From Apostichopus japonicus (lineage: Eukaryota > Echinodermata > Holothuroidea > Aspidochirotida > Stichopodidae), in NCBI RefSeq assembly GCF_037975245.1, contig NC_092569.1, positions 29,908,168-29,972,167 of the forward strand: a stretch of DNA of 64,000 bases, in the 5' to 3' direction. The notes below the pieces were generated by a model, which was not told the origin of the DNA, did not search any database, and saw only the letters and a list, made by a program, of their open reading frames with translations. Positions within the stretch are counted from its first letter, which is position 1; each line of letters starts with the position of its first letter. Shown piece by piece: positions 26,001 to 38,051 of the stretch. The position numbers and the translations under genes were made by a program.

Positions 26001-29000
26001 TACGTGGTATACCTCTACTATCGGTAACAAAAATGATTTCTTGACCAAAAATGGCCTTAAAGTTTTAACCCCGATACGGACATCTCTAAACGCACTGTAT
26101 ATACGTTATGTGTAATGATCAGAAAATTTATAATTTTTATTTTTTCAAAATCGATTAACTTTAGTTATGGAGCCTACTGGCATGTCCGGTTAGCATCACA
26201 TTAAAGTAGAAAGGTTCCTCTTTCACGTGATATACCTCTACTATCGGTAACAAAAATGATTTCTTGACCAAAAGTGACCTTAAAGTTTTAACCCCGATAC
26301 GGACATCTCTAAACGCGCTGTATATCTAATGTGTAATGATCCAAAAAATGATTTGTTTTTTCCAAAATCGATTAACTTTAGTTATGGAGCCTACTAGGAT
26401 GTCCGAATAGGACCACATTAAAGTAGAAAGGTTCATCTTTCACGTGGTATACCTCTACTATCGGTAACAAAAATGATTTCTTGACCAAAAGTGACCTTAA
26501 AGTTTTAACCCCGATACGGACATCTCTAAACGCGCTGTATATACGTAATGTGTAATGATCAGATAAATTTATAATTTTTATTTTTTTCAAAATCGATTAA
26601 CTTTAGTTATGGAGCCTACTGGCATGTCCGATTAGCACCACATTAAAGTAGACAGGTTCATCTTTCACGTGGTATACCTCTACTATCGGTAACAAAACTG
26701 ATTTCTTGACCAAAAGTGACCTTAAAGTTTTAACCCCGATACGGACATCTCTAAACGCTCTGTATATACGTAATGTGTAATGATCAGAAAAATGGTTAAT
26801 TTTTATTTTTTTCAAAATCGATTAACTTTAGTTATGGAGCCTACTGGCATGTCCGGTTAGCATCACATTAAAGTAGACAGGTTCATCTTTCACGTGATAT
26901 ACCTCTACTATCGGTAACAAAAATGATTTCTTGACCAAAAGTGGCCTTAAAGTTTTAACCCCGATACGGACATCTCTAAACGCGCTGTATATCTAATGTG
27001 TAATGATCCAAAAAATGATTTGTTTTTTCCAAAATCGATTAACTTTAGTTATGGAGCCTACTAGGATGTCCGAATAGGACCACATTAAAGTAGAAAGGTT
27101 CATCTTTCACGTGATGTACCTCTACTATCGGTAACAAAAATGATTTCTTGACCAAAAGTGGCCTTAAAGTTTTAACCCCGATACGGACATCTCTAAACGC
27201 GCTGTATATCTAATGTGTAATGATCGAAAAAAATGATTTGTTTTTTTCCAAAATCGATTAACTTTAGTTATGGAGCCTACTAGGATGTCCGAATAGGACC
27301 ACATTAAAGTAGAAAGGTTCATCTTTCACGTGGTATACCTCTACTATCGGTAACAAAAATGATTTCTTGACCAAAAATGGCCTTAAAGTTTTAACCCCGA
27401 TACGGACATCTCTAAACGCGCTGTATATACGTAATGTGTAATGATCAGATAAATTTATAATTTTTATTTTTTTCAAAATCGATTAACTTTAGTTATGGAG
27501 CCTACTGGCATGTCCGGTTAGCATCACATGAAAGTAGACAGGTTCATCTTTCACGTGATATACCTCTACTATCGGTAACAAAAATGATTTCTTGACCAAA
27601 AATGGCCTTAAAGTTTTAACCCCGATACGGACATCTCTAAACGCGCTGAATATACGTCGTGTGTAATGATCAGAAAAATTTATAATTTTTATTTTTTTCA
27701 AAATCGATTAACTTTAGTTATGGAGCCTACTGGCATGTCCGGTTAGCACCACATTAAAGTAGACAGGTTCATCTTTCACGTGGTATACCTCTACTATCGG
27801 TAACAAAAATGATTTCTTGACCAAAAATGGCCTTAAAGTTTTAACCCCGATACGGACATCTCTAAACGCGCTGTATATACGTAATGTGTAATGATAAGAA
27901 AAATGGTTAATTTTTATTTTTTCAAAATCGATTAACTTTAGTTATGGAGCCTACTGGCATGTCCGGTTAGCATCACATTAAAGTAGAAAGGTTCATCTTT
28001 CACGTGATATACCTCTACTATCGGTAACAAAAATGATTTCTTGACCAAAAGTGGCCTTAAAGTTTTAACCCCGATACGGACATCTCTAAACGCGCTGTAT
28101 ATCTAATGTGTAATGATACAAAAAATGATTTGTTTTTTCCAAAATTGATTAACTTTAGTTATGGAGCCTACTAGGATGTCCGGTTAGCACCACATTAAAG
28201 TAGAAAGGTTCCTCTTTTACGTGGTATACCTCTACTATCGGTAACAAAAATGATTTCTTGACCAAAAGTGACCTTGAACTTTTAACCCCGATACGGACAT
28301 CTCTAAACGCGCTGTATATACGTAATGTGTAATGATCAGAAAAATGTTAATTTTTAATTTTTTCAAAATCGATTAACTTTAGTTATGGAGCCTACTGGCA
28401 TGTCCGGTTAGCACCACATTAAAGTAGACAGGTTCATCTTTCACGTGGTATACCTCTACTATCGGTAACAAAAATGATTTCTTGACCAAAAATGGCCTTA
28501 AAGTTTTAACCCCGATACGGACATCTCTAAACGCGCTGTATATACGTAGTGTGTAATGATCAGAAAAATGGTTAACTTTTATTTTTTCAAAATCGATTAA
28601 CTTTAGTTATGGAGCCTACTGGCATGTCCGGTTAGCACCACATTAAAGTAGACAGGTTCATCTTTCACGTGATATACCTCTACTATCGGTAACAAAAATG
28701 ATTTCTTGACCAAAAGTGGCCTTAAAGTTTTAACCCCGATACGGACATCTCTAAACGCGCTGTATATCTAATGTGTAATGATCCAAAAAATGATTTGTTT
28801 TTTCCAAAATCGATTAACTTTAGTTATGGAGCCTACTAGGATGTCCGAATAGGACCACATTAAAGTAGAAAGGTTCATCTTTCACGTGATGTACCTCTAC
28901 TATCGGTAACAAAAATGATTTCTTGACCAAAAGTGGCCTTAAAGTTTTAACCCCGATACGGACATCTCTAAACGCGCTGTATATCTAATGTGTAATGATC

Positions 29001-32000
29001 GAAAAAAATGATTTGTTTTTTTCCAAAATCGATTAACTTTAGTTATGGAGCCTACTAGGATGTCCGAATAGGACCACATTAAAGTAGAAAGGTTCATCTT
29101 TCACGTGGTATACCTCTACTATCGGTAACAAAAATGATTTCTTGACCAAAAATGGCCTTAAAGTTTTAACCCCGATACGGACATCTCTAAACGCGCTGTA
29201 TATACGTAATGTGTAATGATCAGATAAATTTAGAATTTTTATTTTTTTCAAAATCGATTAACTTTAGTTATGGAGCCTACTGGCATGTCCGGTTAGCATC
29301 ACATGAAAGTAGACAGGTTCATCTTTCACGTGATATACCTCTACTATCGGTAACAAAAATGATTTCTTGACCAAAAATGGCCTTAAAGTTTTAACCCCGA
29401 TACGGACATCTCTAAACGCGCTGAATATACGTCGTGTGTAATGATCAGAAAAATTTATAATTTTTATTTTTTTCAAAATCGATTAACTTTAGTTATGGAG
29501 CCTACTGGCATGTCCGGTTAGCACCACATTAAAGTAGACAGGTTCATCTTTCACGTGGTATACCTCTACTATCGGTAACAAAAATGATTTCTTGACCAAA
29601 AATGGCCTTAAAGTTTTAACCCCGATACGGACATCTCTAAACGCGCTGTATATACGTAATGTGTAATGATAAGAAAAATGGTTAATTTTTATTTTTTCAA
29701 AATCGATTAACTTTAGTTATGGAGCCTACTAGGATGTCCGGTTAGCACCACATTAAAGTAGAAAGGTTCCTCTTTTACGTGGTATACCTCTACTATCGGT
29801 AACAAAAATGATTTCTTGACCAAAAGTGACCTTGAACTTTTAACCCCGATACGGACATCTCTAAACGCGCTGTATATACGTAATGTGTAATGATCAGAAA
29901 AATGTTAATTTTTAATTTTTTCAAAATCGATTAACTTTAGTTATGGAGCCTACTGGCATGTCCGGTTAGCACCACATTAAAGTAGACAGGTTCATCTTTC
30001 ACGTGGTATACCTCTACTATCGGTAACAAAAATGATTTCTTGACCAAAAATGGCCTTAAAGTTTTAACCCCGATACGGACATCTCTAAACGCGCTGTATA
30101 TACGTAGTGTGTAATGATCAGAAAAATGGTTAACTTTTATTTTTTCAAAATCGATTAACTTTAGTTATGGAGCCTACTGGCATGTCCGGTTAGCACCACA
30201 TTAAAGTAGACAGGTTCATCTTTCACGTGATATACCTCTACTATCGGTAACAAAAATGATTTCTTGACCAAAAGTGGCCTTAAAGTTTTAACCCCGATAC
30301 GGACATCTCTAAACGCGCTGTATATCTAATGTGTAATGATCCAAAAAATGATTTGTTTTTTTCCAAAATCGATTAACTTTAGTTATGGAGCCTACTAGGA
30401 TGTCCGAATAGGACCACATTAAAGTAGAAAGGTTCATCTTTCACGTGGTATACCTCTACTATCGGTAACAAAAATGATTTCTTGACCAAAAGTGACCTTA
30501 AAGTTTTAACCCCGATACGGACATCTCTAAACGCGCTGTATATACGTAATGTGTAATGATCAGATAAATTTATAATTTTTATTTTTTTCAAAATCGATTA
30601 ACTTTAGTTATGGAGCCTACTGGCATGTCCGATTAGCACCACATTAAAGTAGACAGGTTCATCTTTCACGTGGTATACCTCTACTATCGGTAACAAAACT
30701 GATTTCTTGACCAAAAGTGACCTTAAAGTTTTAACCCCGATACGGACATCTCTAAACGCTCTGTATATACGTAATGTGTAATGATCAGAAAAATGGTTAA
30801 TTTTTATTTTTTTCAAAATCGATTAACTTTAGTTATGGAGCCTACTGGCATGTCCGGTTAGCATCACATTAAAGTAGACAGGTTCATCTTTCACGTGATA
30901 TACCTCTACTATCGGTAACAAAAATGATTTCTTGACCAAAAGTGGCCTTAAAGTTTTAACCCCGATACGGACATCTCTAAACGCGCTGTATATCTAATGT
31001 GTAATGATCCAAAAAATGATTTGTTTTTTCCAAAATCGATTAACTTTAGTTATGGAGCCTACTAGGATGTCCGAATAGGACCACATTAAAGTAGAAAGGT
31101 TCATCTTTCACGTGATGTACCTCTACTATCGGTAACAAAAATGATTTCTTGACCAAAAGTGGCCTTAAAGTTTTAACCCCGATACGGACATCTCTAAACG
31201 CGCTGTATATCTAATGTGTAATGATCCAAAAAAATGATTTGTTTTTTTCCAAAATCGATTAACTTTAGTTATGGAGCCTACTAGGATGTCCGAATAGGAC
31301 CACATTAAAGTAGAAAGGTTCATCTTTCACGTGGTATACCTCTACTATCGGTAACAAAAATGATTTCTTGACCAAAAATGGCCTTAAAGTTTTAACCCCG
31401 ATACGGACATCTCTAAACGCGCTGTATATACGTAATGTGTAATGATCAGATAAATTTAGAATTTTTATTTTTTTCAAAATCGATTAACTTTAGTTATGGA
31501 GCCTACTGGCATGTCCGGTTAGCATCACATGAAAGTAGACAGGTTCATCTTTCACGTGATATACCTCTACTATCGGTAACAAAAATGATTTCTTGACCAA
31601 AAGTGGCCTTAAAGTTTTAACCCCGATACGGACATCTCTAAACGCGCTGTATATCTAATGTGTAATGATACAAAAAATGATTTGTTTTTTCCAAAATCGA
31701 TTAACTTTAGTTATGGAGCCTACTAGGATGTCCGGTTAGCACCACATTAAAGTAGACAGGTTCATCTTTCACGTGGTATACCTCTACTATCGGTAACAAA
31801 AATGATTTCTTGACCAAAAATGGCCTTAAAGTTTTAACCCCGATACGGACATCTCTAAACGCGCTGTATATACGTAGTGTGTAATGATCAGAAAAATGGT
31901 TAACTTTTATTTTTTCAAAATCGATTAACTTTAGTTATGGAGCCTACTGGCATGTCCGGTTAGCACCACATTAAAGTAGACAGGTTCATCTTTCACGTGG

Positions 32001-35000
32001 TATACCTCTACTATCGGTAACAAAAATGATTTCTTGACCAAAAGTGGCCTTAAAGTTTTAACCCCGATACAGACCCTTCTCTAAACGCGCTGTATATACG
32101 TAATGTGTAATGATCAGATAAGTTTATAATTTTTATTTTTTTCAAAATCGATTAACTTTAGTTATGGAGCCTACTGGCATGTCCGGTTAGCATCACATGA
32201 AAGTAGACAGGTTCATCTTTCACGTGATATACCTCTACTATCGGTAACAAAAATGATTTCTTGACCAAAAATGGCCTTAAAGTTTTAACCCCGATACGGA
32301 CATCTCTAAACGCGCTGTATATACGTAGTGTGTAATGATCAGAAAAATTTATAATTTTTATTTTTTCAAAATCGATTAACTTTAGTTATGGAGCCTACTG
32401 GCATGTCCGGTTAGCACCACATTAAAGTAGACAGGTTCATCTTTCACGTGGTATACCTCTACTATCGGTAACAAAAATGATTTCTTGACCAAAAATGGCC
32501 TTAAAGTTTTATCCCCGATACGGACATCTCTAAACGCGCTGTATATACGGTATGTGTAATGATCAGATAAATTTATAATTTTTATTTTTTTTCAAAATCG
32601 ATTAACTTTAGTTATGGAGCCTACTGGCATGTCCGGTTAGCATCACATGAAAGTAGACAGGTTCATCTTTCACGTGATATACCTCTACTATCGGTAACAA
32701 AAATGATTTCTTGACCAAAAATGGCCTTAAAGTTTTAACCCCGATACGGACATCTCTAAACGCGCTGAATATCTAATGTGTAATGATCGAAAAAAATGAT
32801 ATTTTTTCCCTTCAAAATCGATTTACTTTAGTTATGGAGCCTACTGGCATGTCTGGTTAGCACCACATTAAAGTAGACAGGTTCATCTTTCACGTGGTAT
32901 ACCTCTACTATCGGTAACAAAAATGATTTCTTGACCAAAAATGGCCTTAAAGTTTTAACCCCGATACGGACATCTCTAAAAGCACTGTATATACGTAGTG
33001 TGTAATGATCCCAAATTTTTTTCCCCTTCAAAATCGATTAACTTTAGTTATGGAGCCTACTGGCATGTCTGGTTAGCACCACATTAAAGTAGACAGGTTC
33101 ATCTTTCACGTGGTATACATCTACTATCGGTAACAAAAATGATTTCTTGACCAAAAATGGCCTTAAAGTTTTAACCCCGATACGGACATCTCTAAACGCG
33201 CTGTATATACGTTATGTGTAATGATCAGAATTTCTTTTTTTTTCTTCAAAATCGTTTAACTTTAGTTATGGAGCCTACTGGCATGTCCGGTTAGCACCAC
33301 ATTAAAGTAGACAGGTTCATCTTTCACGTGGTATACCTCTACTATCGGTAACAAAAATGATTTCTTGACCAAAAATGGCCTTAAAGTTTTAACCCCGATA
33401 CAGACCCTTCTCTAAACGCGCTGTATATACGTAATGTGTAATGATCAGATAAATTTATAATTTTTATTTTTTTCAAAATCGATTAACTTTAGTTATGGAG
33501 CCTACTGGCATGTCCGGTTAGCATCACATGAAAGTAGACAGGTTCCTTTTTTACGTGGTATACCTCTACTATCGGTAACAAAACTGATTTCTTGACCAAA
33601 AGTGACCTTGAAGTTTTAACCCCGATACAGACCCTTCTCTAAACGCGCTGTATATACGTAATGTGTAATGATCAGATAAATTTATAATTTTTATTTTTTT
33701 CAAAATCGATTAACTTTAGTTATGGAGCCTACTGGCATGTCCGGTTAGCACCACATTAAAGTAGACAGGTTCATCTTTCACGTGGTATACCTCTACTATC
33801 GGTAACAAAAATGATTTCTTGACCAAAAATGGCCTTAAAGTTTTAACCCCGATACGGACATCTCTAAACGCGCTGTATATACGTAGTGTGTAATGATCAG
33901 AAAAATGGTTAATTTTTATTTTTTCAAAATCGATTAACTTTAGTTATGGAGCCTACTGGCATGTCCGGTTAGCACCACATTAAAGTAGACAGGTTCATCT
34001 TTCACGTGGTATACCTCTACTATCGGTAACAAAAATGATTTCTTGACCAAAAATGGCCTTAAAGTTTTAACCCCGATACAGACCCTTCTCTAAACGCGCT
34101 GTATATACGTAATGTGTAATGATCAGATAAATTTATAATTTTTATTTTTTTCAAAATCGATTAACTTTAGTTATGGAGCCTACTGGCATGTCCGGTTAGC
34201 ATCACATGAAAGTAGACAGGTTCATCTTTCACGTGATATACCTCTACTATCGGTAACAAAAATGATTTCTTGACCAAAAATGGCCTTAAAGTTTTAACCC
34301 CGATACGGACATCTCTAAACGCGCTGTATATACGTAGTGTGTAATGATCAGAAAAATGGTTAATTTTTATTTTTTCAAAATCGATTAACTTATTGGTTAA
34401 CTAAATTATCGATTAACTAAATCGATTAACTAAATTAATCGATTAATTAATCGACTAAATTAATCGATTAATCGAACTAAATTAATCGATCGGCCAAAAA
34501 TGGCCTTAAAGTTTTATCCCCGATACGGTCATCTCTAAACGCGCTGTATATACGTAATGTGTAATGATCAGATAAATTTATAATTTTTATTTTTTTCAAA
34601 ATCGATTAACTTTAGTTATGGAGCCTACTGGCATGTCCGGTTAGCATCACATGAAAGTAGACAGGTTCATCTTTCACGTGGTATACCTCTACTATCGGTA
34701 ACAAAAATGATTTCTTGACCAAAAATGGCCTTAAAGTTTTAACCCCGATACGGACATCTCTAAACGCGCTGAATATCTAATGTGTAATGATCCAAAAAAT
34801 GATATTTTTTCCCTTCAAAATCGATTAACTTTAGTTATGGAGCCTACTGGCATGTCCGGTTAGCACCACATTAAAGTAGACAGGTTCATCTTTCACGTGG
34901 TATACCTCTACTATCGGTAACAAAAATGATTTCTTGACCAAAAATGGCCTTAAAGTTTTAACCCCGATACGGACATCTTTAAAAGCGCTGTATATACGTA

Positions 35001-36110
35001 GTGTGTAATGATCCCAAATTTTTTTCCCCTTCAAAATCGATTAACTTTAGTTATGGAGCCTACTGGCATGTCTGGTTAGCACCACATTAAAGTAGACAGG
35101 TTCATCTTTCACGTGGTATACATCTACTATCGGTAACAAAAATGATTTCTTGACCAAAAATGGCCTCAAAGTTTTAACCCCGATACGGACATCTCTAAAC
35201 GCGCTGTATACGTTATGTGTAATGATCAGAATTTCTTTTTTTTTCTTCAAAATCGTTTAACTTTAGTTATGGAGCCTACTAGGATGTCCGAATAGGACCA
35301 CATTAAAGTGGAAAGGTTCCTCTTTCACGTGGTATACCTCTACTATCGGTAACAAAAATGATTTCTTGACCAAAAGTGACCTTAAAGTTTTAACCCCGAT
35401 ACAGACCCTTCTCTAAACGCGCTGTATATACGTAATGTGTAATGATCAGAATTTCTTTTTCTTTTTCAAAATCGATTTACTTTAGTTATGGAGCCTACTG
35501 GCATGTCCGGTTAGCACCACATTAAAGTAGACAGGTTCATCTTTCACGTGGTATACATCTACTATCGGTAATAAAAATGATTTCTTGACCAAAAATGGCC
35601 TCAAAATTTTAACCCCGATACGGACATCTCTAAACGCGCTGTATATACGTTATGTGTAATGATCAGAATTTCTTTTTTTTTCTTCAAAATCGTTTAACTT
35701 TAGTTATGGAGCCTACTAGGATGTCCGAATAGGACCACATTAAAGCGGAAAGGTTCCTCTTTCACGTGGTATACCTCTACTATCGGTAACAAAAATGATT
35801 TCTTGACCAAAAGTGACCTTAAAGTTTTAACCCCGATACAGACCCTTCTCTAAACGCGCTGTATATACGTAATGTGTAATGATCAGAATTTCTTTTTCTT
35901 TTTCAAAATCGATTAACTTTAGTTATGGAGCCTACTAGGATGTCCGGTTAGCACCACATTAAAGTAGAAAGGTTCCTCTTTTACGTGGTATACCTCTACT
36001 ATCGGTAACAAAATGATTTCTTGACCAAAAGTGGCCTTAAAGTTTTAACCCTGGTACGGACATCTCTAAACGCGCTGTATATACGTTATGTGTAATGATC
36101 CAAAAAATGA
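23040..36110 (+). repeat. Satellite array 1, ~222-bp monomers
   Basis: Roughly 59 tandem units (length divided by period) of 220-226 bp. Landmarks in each unit, in order: TTATGGAGCCTACT, GGTTAGCACCACATTAAAGT (variant with GAATAGGACC), TTTCACGTGGTATACCTC, CTATCGGTAACAAAAATGA, CCCCGATACGGACATCTC, TAAACGCGCTGTATAT, TGTAATGATC, then an A/T-rich spacer ending in AAAATCGATTAAC. The first units (23040-23270) are strongly diverged, as expected at an array edge; interior units are nearly identical. Most units carry CACGTG or CACGTGA. Higher-order repetition is visible: a ten-unit block starting near 24162 recurs 2216 bp later at 26378 and again near 30379. A ~70-codon minus-strand frame recurs in many units but is a product of the repeat. 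Confidence 0.97.
34389..34491. repeat. ATCGATTAA micro-repeat interrupting the satellite
   Basis: Inside array 1 one monomer breaks off after AAAATCGATTAACT and is replaced by about 100 bp of scrambled ATCGATTAA, TTAACTAAAT and TTAATCGA copies. The monomer then resumes at GGCCAAAAATGGCC, so about half a monomer is missing. The inserted words are all derived from the AT-rich end of the satellite unit, which suggests local template switching or slippage. Confidence 0.85.
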
Positions 36111-36285
36111 TTAATTCCTGTGTGGGCAATTGGGCCTTTGAGGTTGCTGCATGGGTCCCGTTACAGTTAAAATATGAAGTCGTTGGTATTTTTGGATACC
36201 GCAATGTCCAATAGGGCCAACACCTCTAAACGAATTATCCTGCTTTTTGTTAACATAATCAAATCACGTGTGGGCCATGGGCCCT
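36075..36285 (+). repeat. Left arm of central inverted repeat
   Basis: The last ~40 bp of array 1 and the following ~170 bp match 37298-37507 in reverse complement almost base for base. Shared landmarks include ATTCCTGTGTGGGCAATTGG, ATACCGCAATGTCC, CCAACACCTCTAAA and TAACATAATCAAATCA. The arms are separated by about 1 kb and mark the inner turning point of the inverted satellite structure. Confidence 0.9.
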
Positions 36286-36840
36286 TGAGGCGATGGTAGA
36301 GGATAAATTTGTAGTCATAGGTTTTTCTTTTTTTAATACCCGACAACCTTATGGTCCAGCGCCAATAAAAAGAAATCATACTGCTCTCTTTTCACATGAT
36401 TAAATCATGTGTGGGCCACGGGCCCTTTCTGGCTGCTGTATGGGTCCTGGTACATCATAAAGTTGTTGTTATTAGTATTTTTGGATACCCCAATTTCCAA
36501 AGGGTCCAATGCCACTTTAAGAATCACCCTGCTCTCATTTCACATAAATGAATCATATGTGAGCCACAGGCCTTTTTTGGTTGCTGCCTGCATGGGCCCA
36601 TGTACATCATAAAGTTGCTGTAATTAGTATTTTGGGACACCCCAATGTTTAACTGGTGTACCGCAAAATGAATTATCCTTTTCTCTTTTCGCATGATTAA
36701 TACCATTTTGATGGGCCCTTCTGCAGGGCCCGTCACAAGGTACAATTACTGTCATTGCTATGGTTCTAAAAGTATCTTACTTTGAGTTTTATCCAGCGCT
36801 TTTGCCTTGCGTCTTTCACATGATTAAATCAACATTTGAG
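36119..36840 (+). repeat. Second tandem family, ~145-bp units (direct set)
   Basis: Successive units begin near 36119, 36268, 36410 and 36557, with a partial one near 36705. Each opens with TGTGGGCCA(C/T)GGGCCC-like sequence and continues with a CTGCATGGGTCC motif, a GTATTTTTGGATACC-like core, and an AAT(T/C)ATCCTGCT...ATGATTAAATCA end. Units are diverged (about 70-80% identical by eye). This is a different sequence from the 222-bp satellite. Open frames crossing these units look like repeat by-products. Confidence 0.8.
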
Positions 36841-37109
36841 CCCCCTATTTTAATTGAAGGCACATTTAGACTACATACACGCACATTGTGTGGCACGGCA
36901 GCAACACATAACCTTGAATCCTGGTCATAAACGGACATAAGCTGCCCATTAAACCCTCTGTCTCTTTTCAAATCTTCTGGGTTCCCGGTCCAGTTGAGTA
37001 TCGAATCGATGCAGACTGGGTTGAAAGTAAACGCGGGCCAAGTGCAGTGCAATGCAATAAACTAGGCTCACATCACTGCAAGATGCGAGCCATCATAATG
37101 ACGTCACAG
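36841..37109. other. Unique centre of the inverted structure
   Basis: About 270 bp without obvious repeat units, lying between the direct and inverted copies of the ~145-bp family. The minus-strand open frame here (36816-37052) has no recognisable domain. This is the approximate symmetry centre of the ~145-bp family. Confidence 0.5.
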
Positions 37110-37507
37110 GTCGATTTACTGCAAATTTATCCTCTACCATGGCCCAGACAACCTCAAGGGCCCATGGCCCACGCGTGATTTGATCATGTGCAAAGACACA
37201 AGGATTATTCTATAGTTGCATTGGACCCTTTATACATTGGAGAAACCAAAAAATACCATCTACGACTTTTATCTGTACCGGGCCCCAGGCAACAGCCATA
37301 AAGTGCCCATGGCCCACACATGATTTGATTATGTTAACAAAATCAGGATAATTCTTTTAGAGGTGTTGGCCCTATTGGACATTGCGGTATCTTAAAATAC
37401 CAACGACTTCATTTTTAACTGTAACGGGGCCCATGCAGCAACCTCAAAGGCCCAATTGCCCACACAGGAATTAATCATTTTTTGGATCATTACACATAAC
37501 GTATATA
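37110..37507 (-). repeat. Second tandem family, ~145-bp units (inverted set) and right arm of inverted repeat
   Basis: About three units of the ~145-bp family in opposite orientation, recognisable from GGGCCCATGGCCCACGCGTG, CATGGCCCACACATGATTTG and GGCCCAATTGCCCACACAGG. The segment 37298-37507 is the near-identical inverse of 36075-36285. It ends with a fragment of the 222-bp satellite (ATTACACATAACGTATAT), after which satellite homology stops. Confidence 0.88.
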
Positions 37508-38051
37508 TATGTTGAATTTGACATGTTGATAGACGTAATGACATATTGGTATTTTGTCTCGATATGTTCATATGGAATTGTAACATGTTGATATCGAATT
37601 GGACATATATATTAACTTGGACACTCCACTTCCTTTATTGACATTTATGGAACGTTTGGCTCTCCGTACTCTTCGACTGTCTTTGTGTTATGTTTTCACT
37701 TAGTTTTGTATGATCTGATCATCTGATCACTGTATCGTCTCTGTATTCCAATCAAGTCTTGGTAATAAACAGAAAGTAATTCATCAATTCTTTTCATGTT
37801 GCGATCACTCAGCTGATTAGATTTAAGAACTTTCATTCTCGATTCAGCATGACCAATTGTGTCGTGGTACCGAAACTTTACGAACGTTTCTGGTAATACT
37901 ACTTATATCTACATCTATATTAATATGTCGGTTCAAGTCACCGAGAAGTAACCCAGACCAAAAAGCAGATGACGGTAATAAAACAGTCTCCAATTCTTTC
38001 ATAAGTACTGGAGAGTAAAATAGATTGGGATCATACATTTGTTCTTGTATT
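37508..38051. other. Spacer, no gene recognised
   Basis: AT-rich sequence that starts with several loosely repeated words of the type GACATGTTGATA / GACATATTG (37519-37615). It includes TGATCTGATCATCTGATCA near 37710. No coding potential was recognised. Confidence 0.5.

Noticed and set aside
24162-35250. A ~70-residue minus-strand open frame (MKKIKI...SDHYTLRIYSAF...) repeated in many satellite units, which could look like a multicopy small-protein gene family
   Set aside because: It is present only where monomer length and indels happen to allow it. It is broken in most units of array 2 and is bounded by the repeat period; unit lengths vary by non-multiples of three. No independent coding signal was seen.
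36524-37052. Open frames in the centre of the inverted structure as a transposase or other gene driving it
   Set aside because: Frames of 70-80 codons with no catalytic motif, and most overlap units of the ~145-bp repeat.
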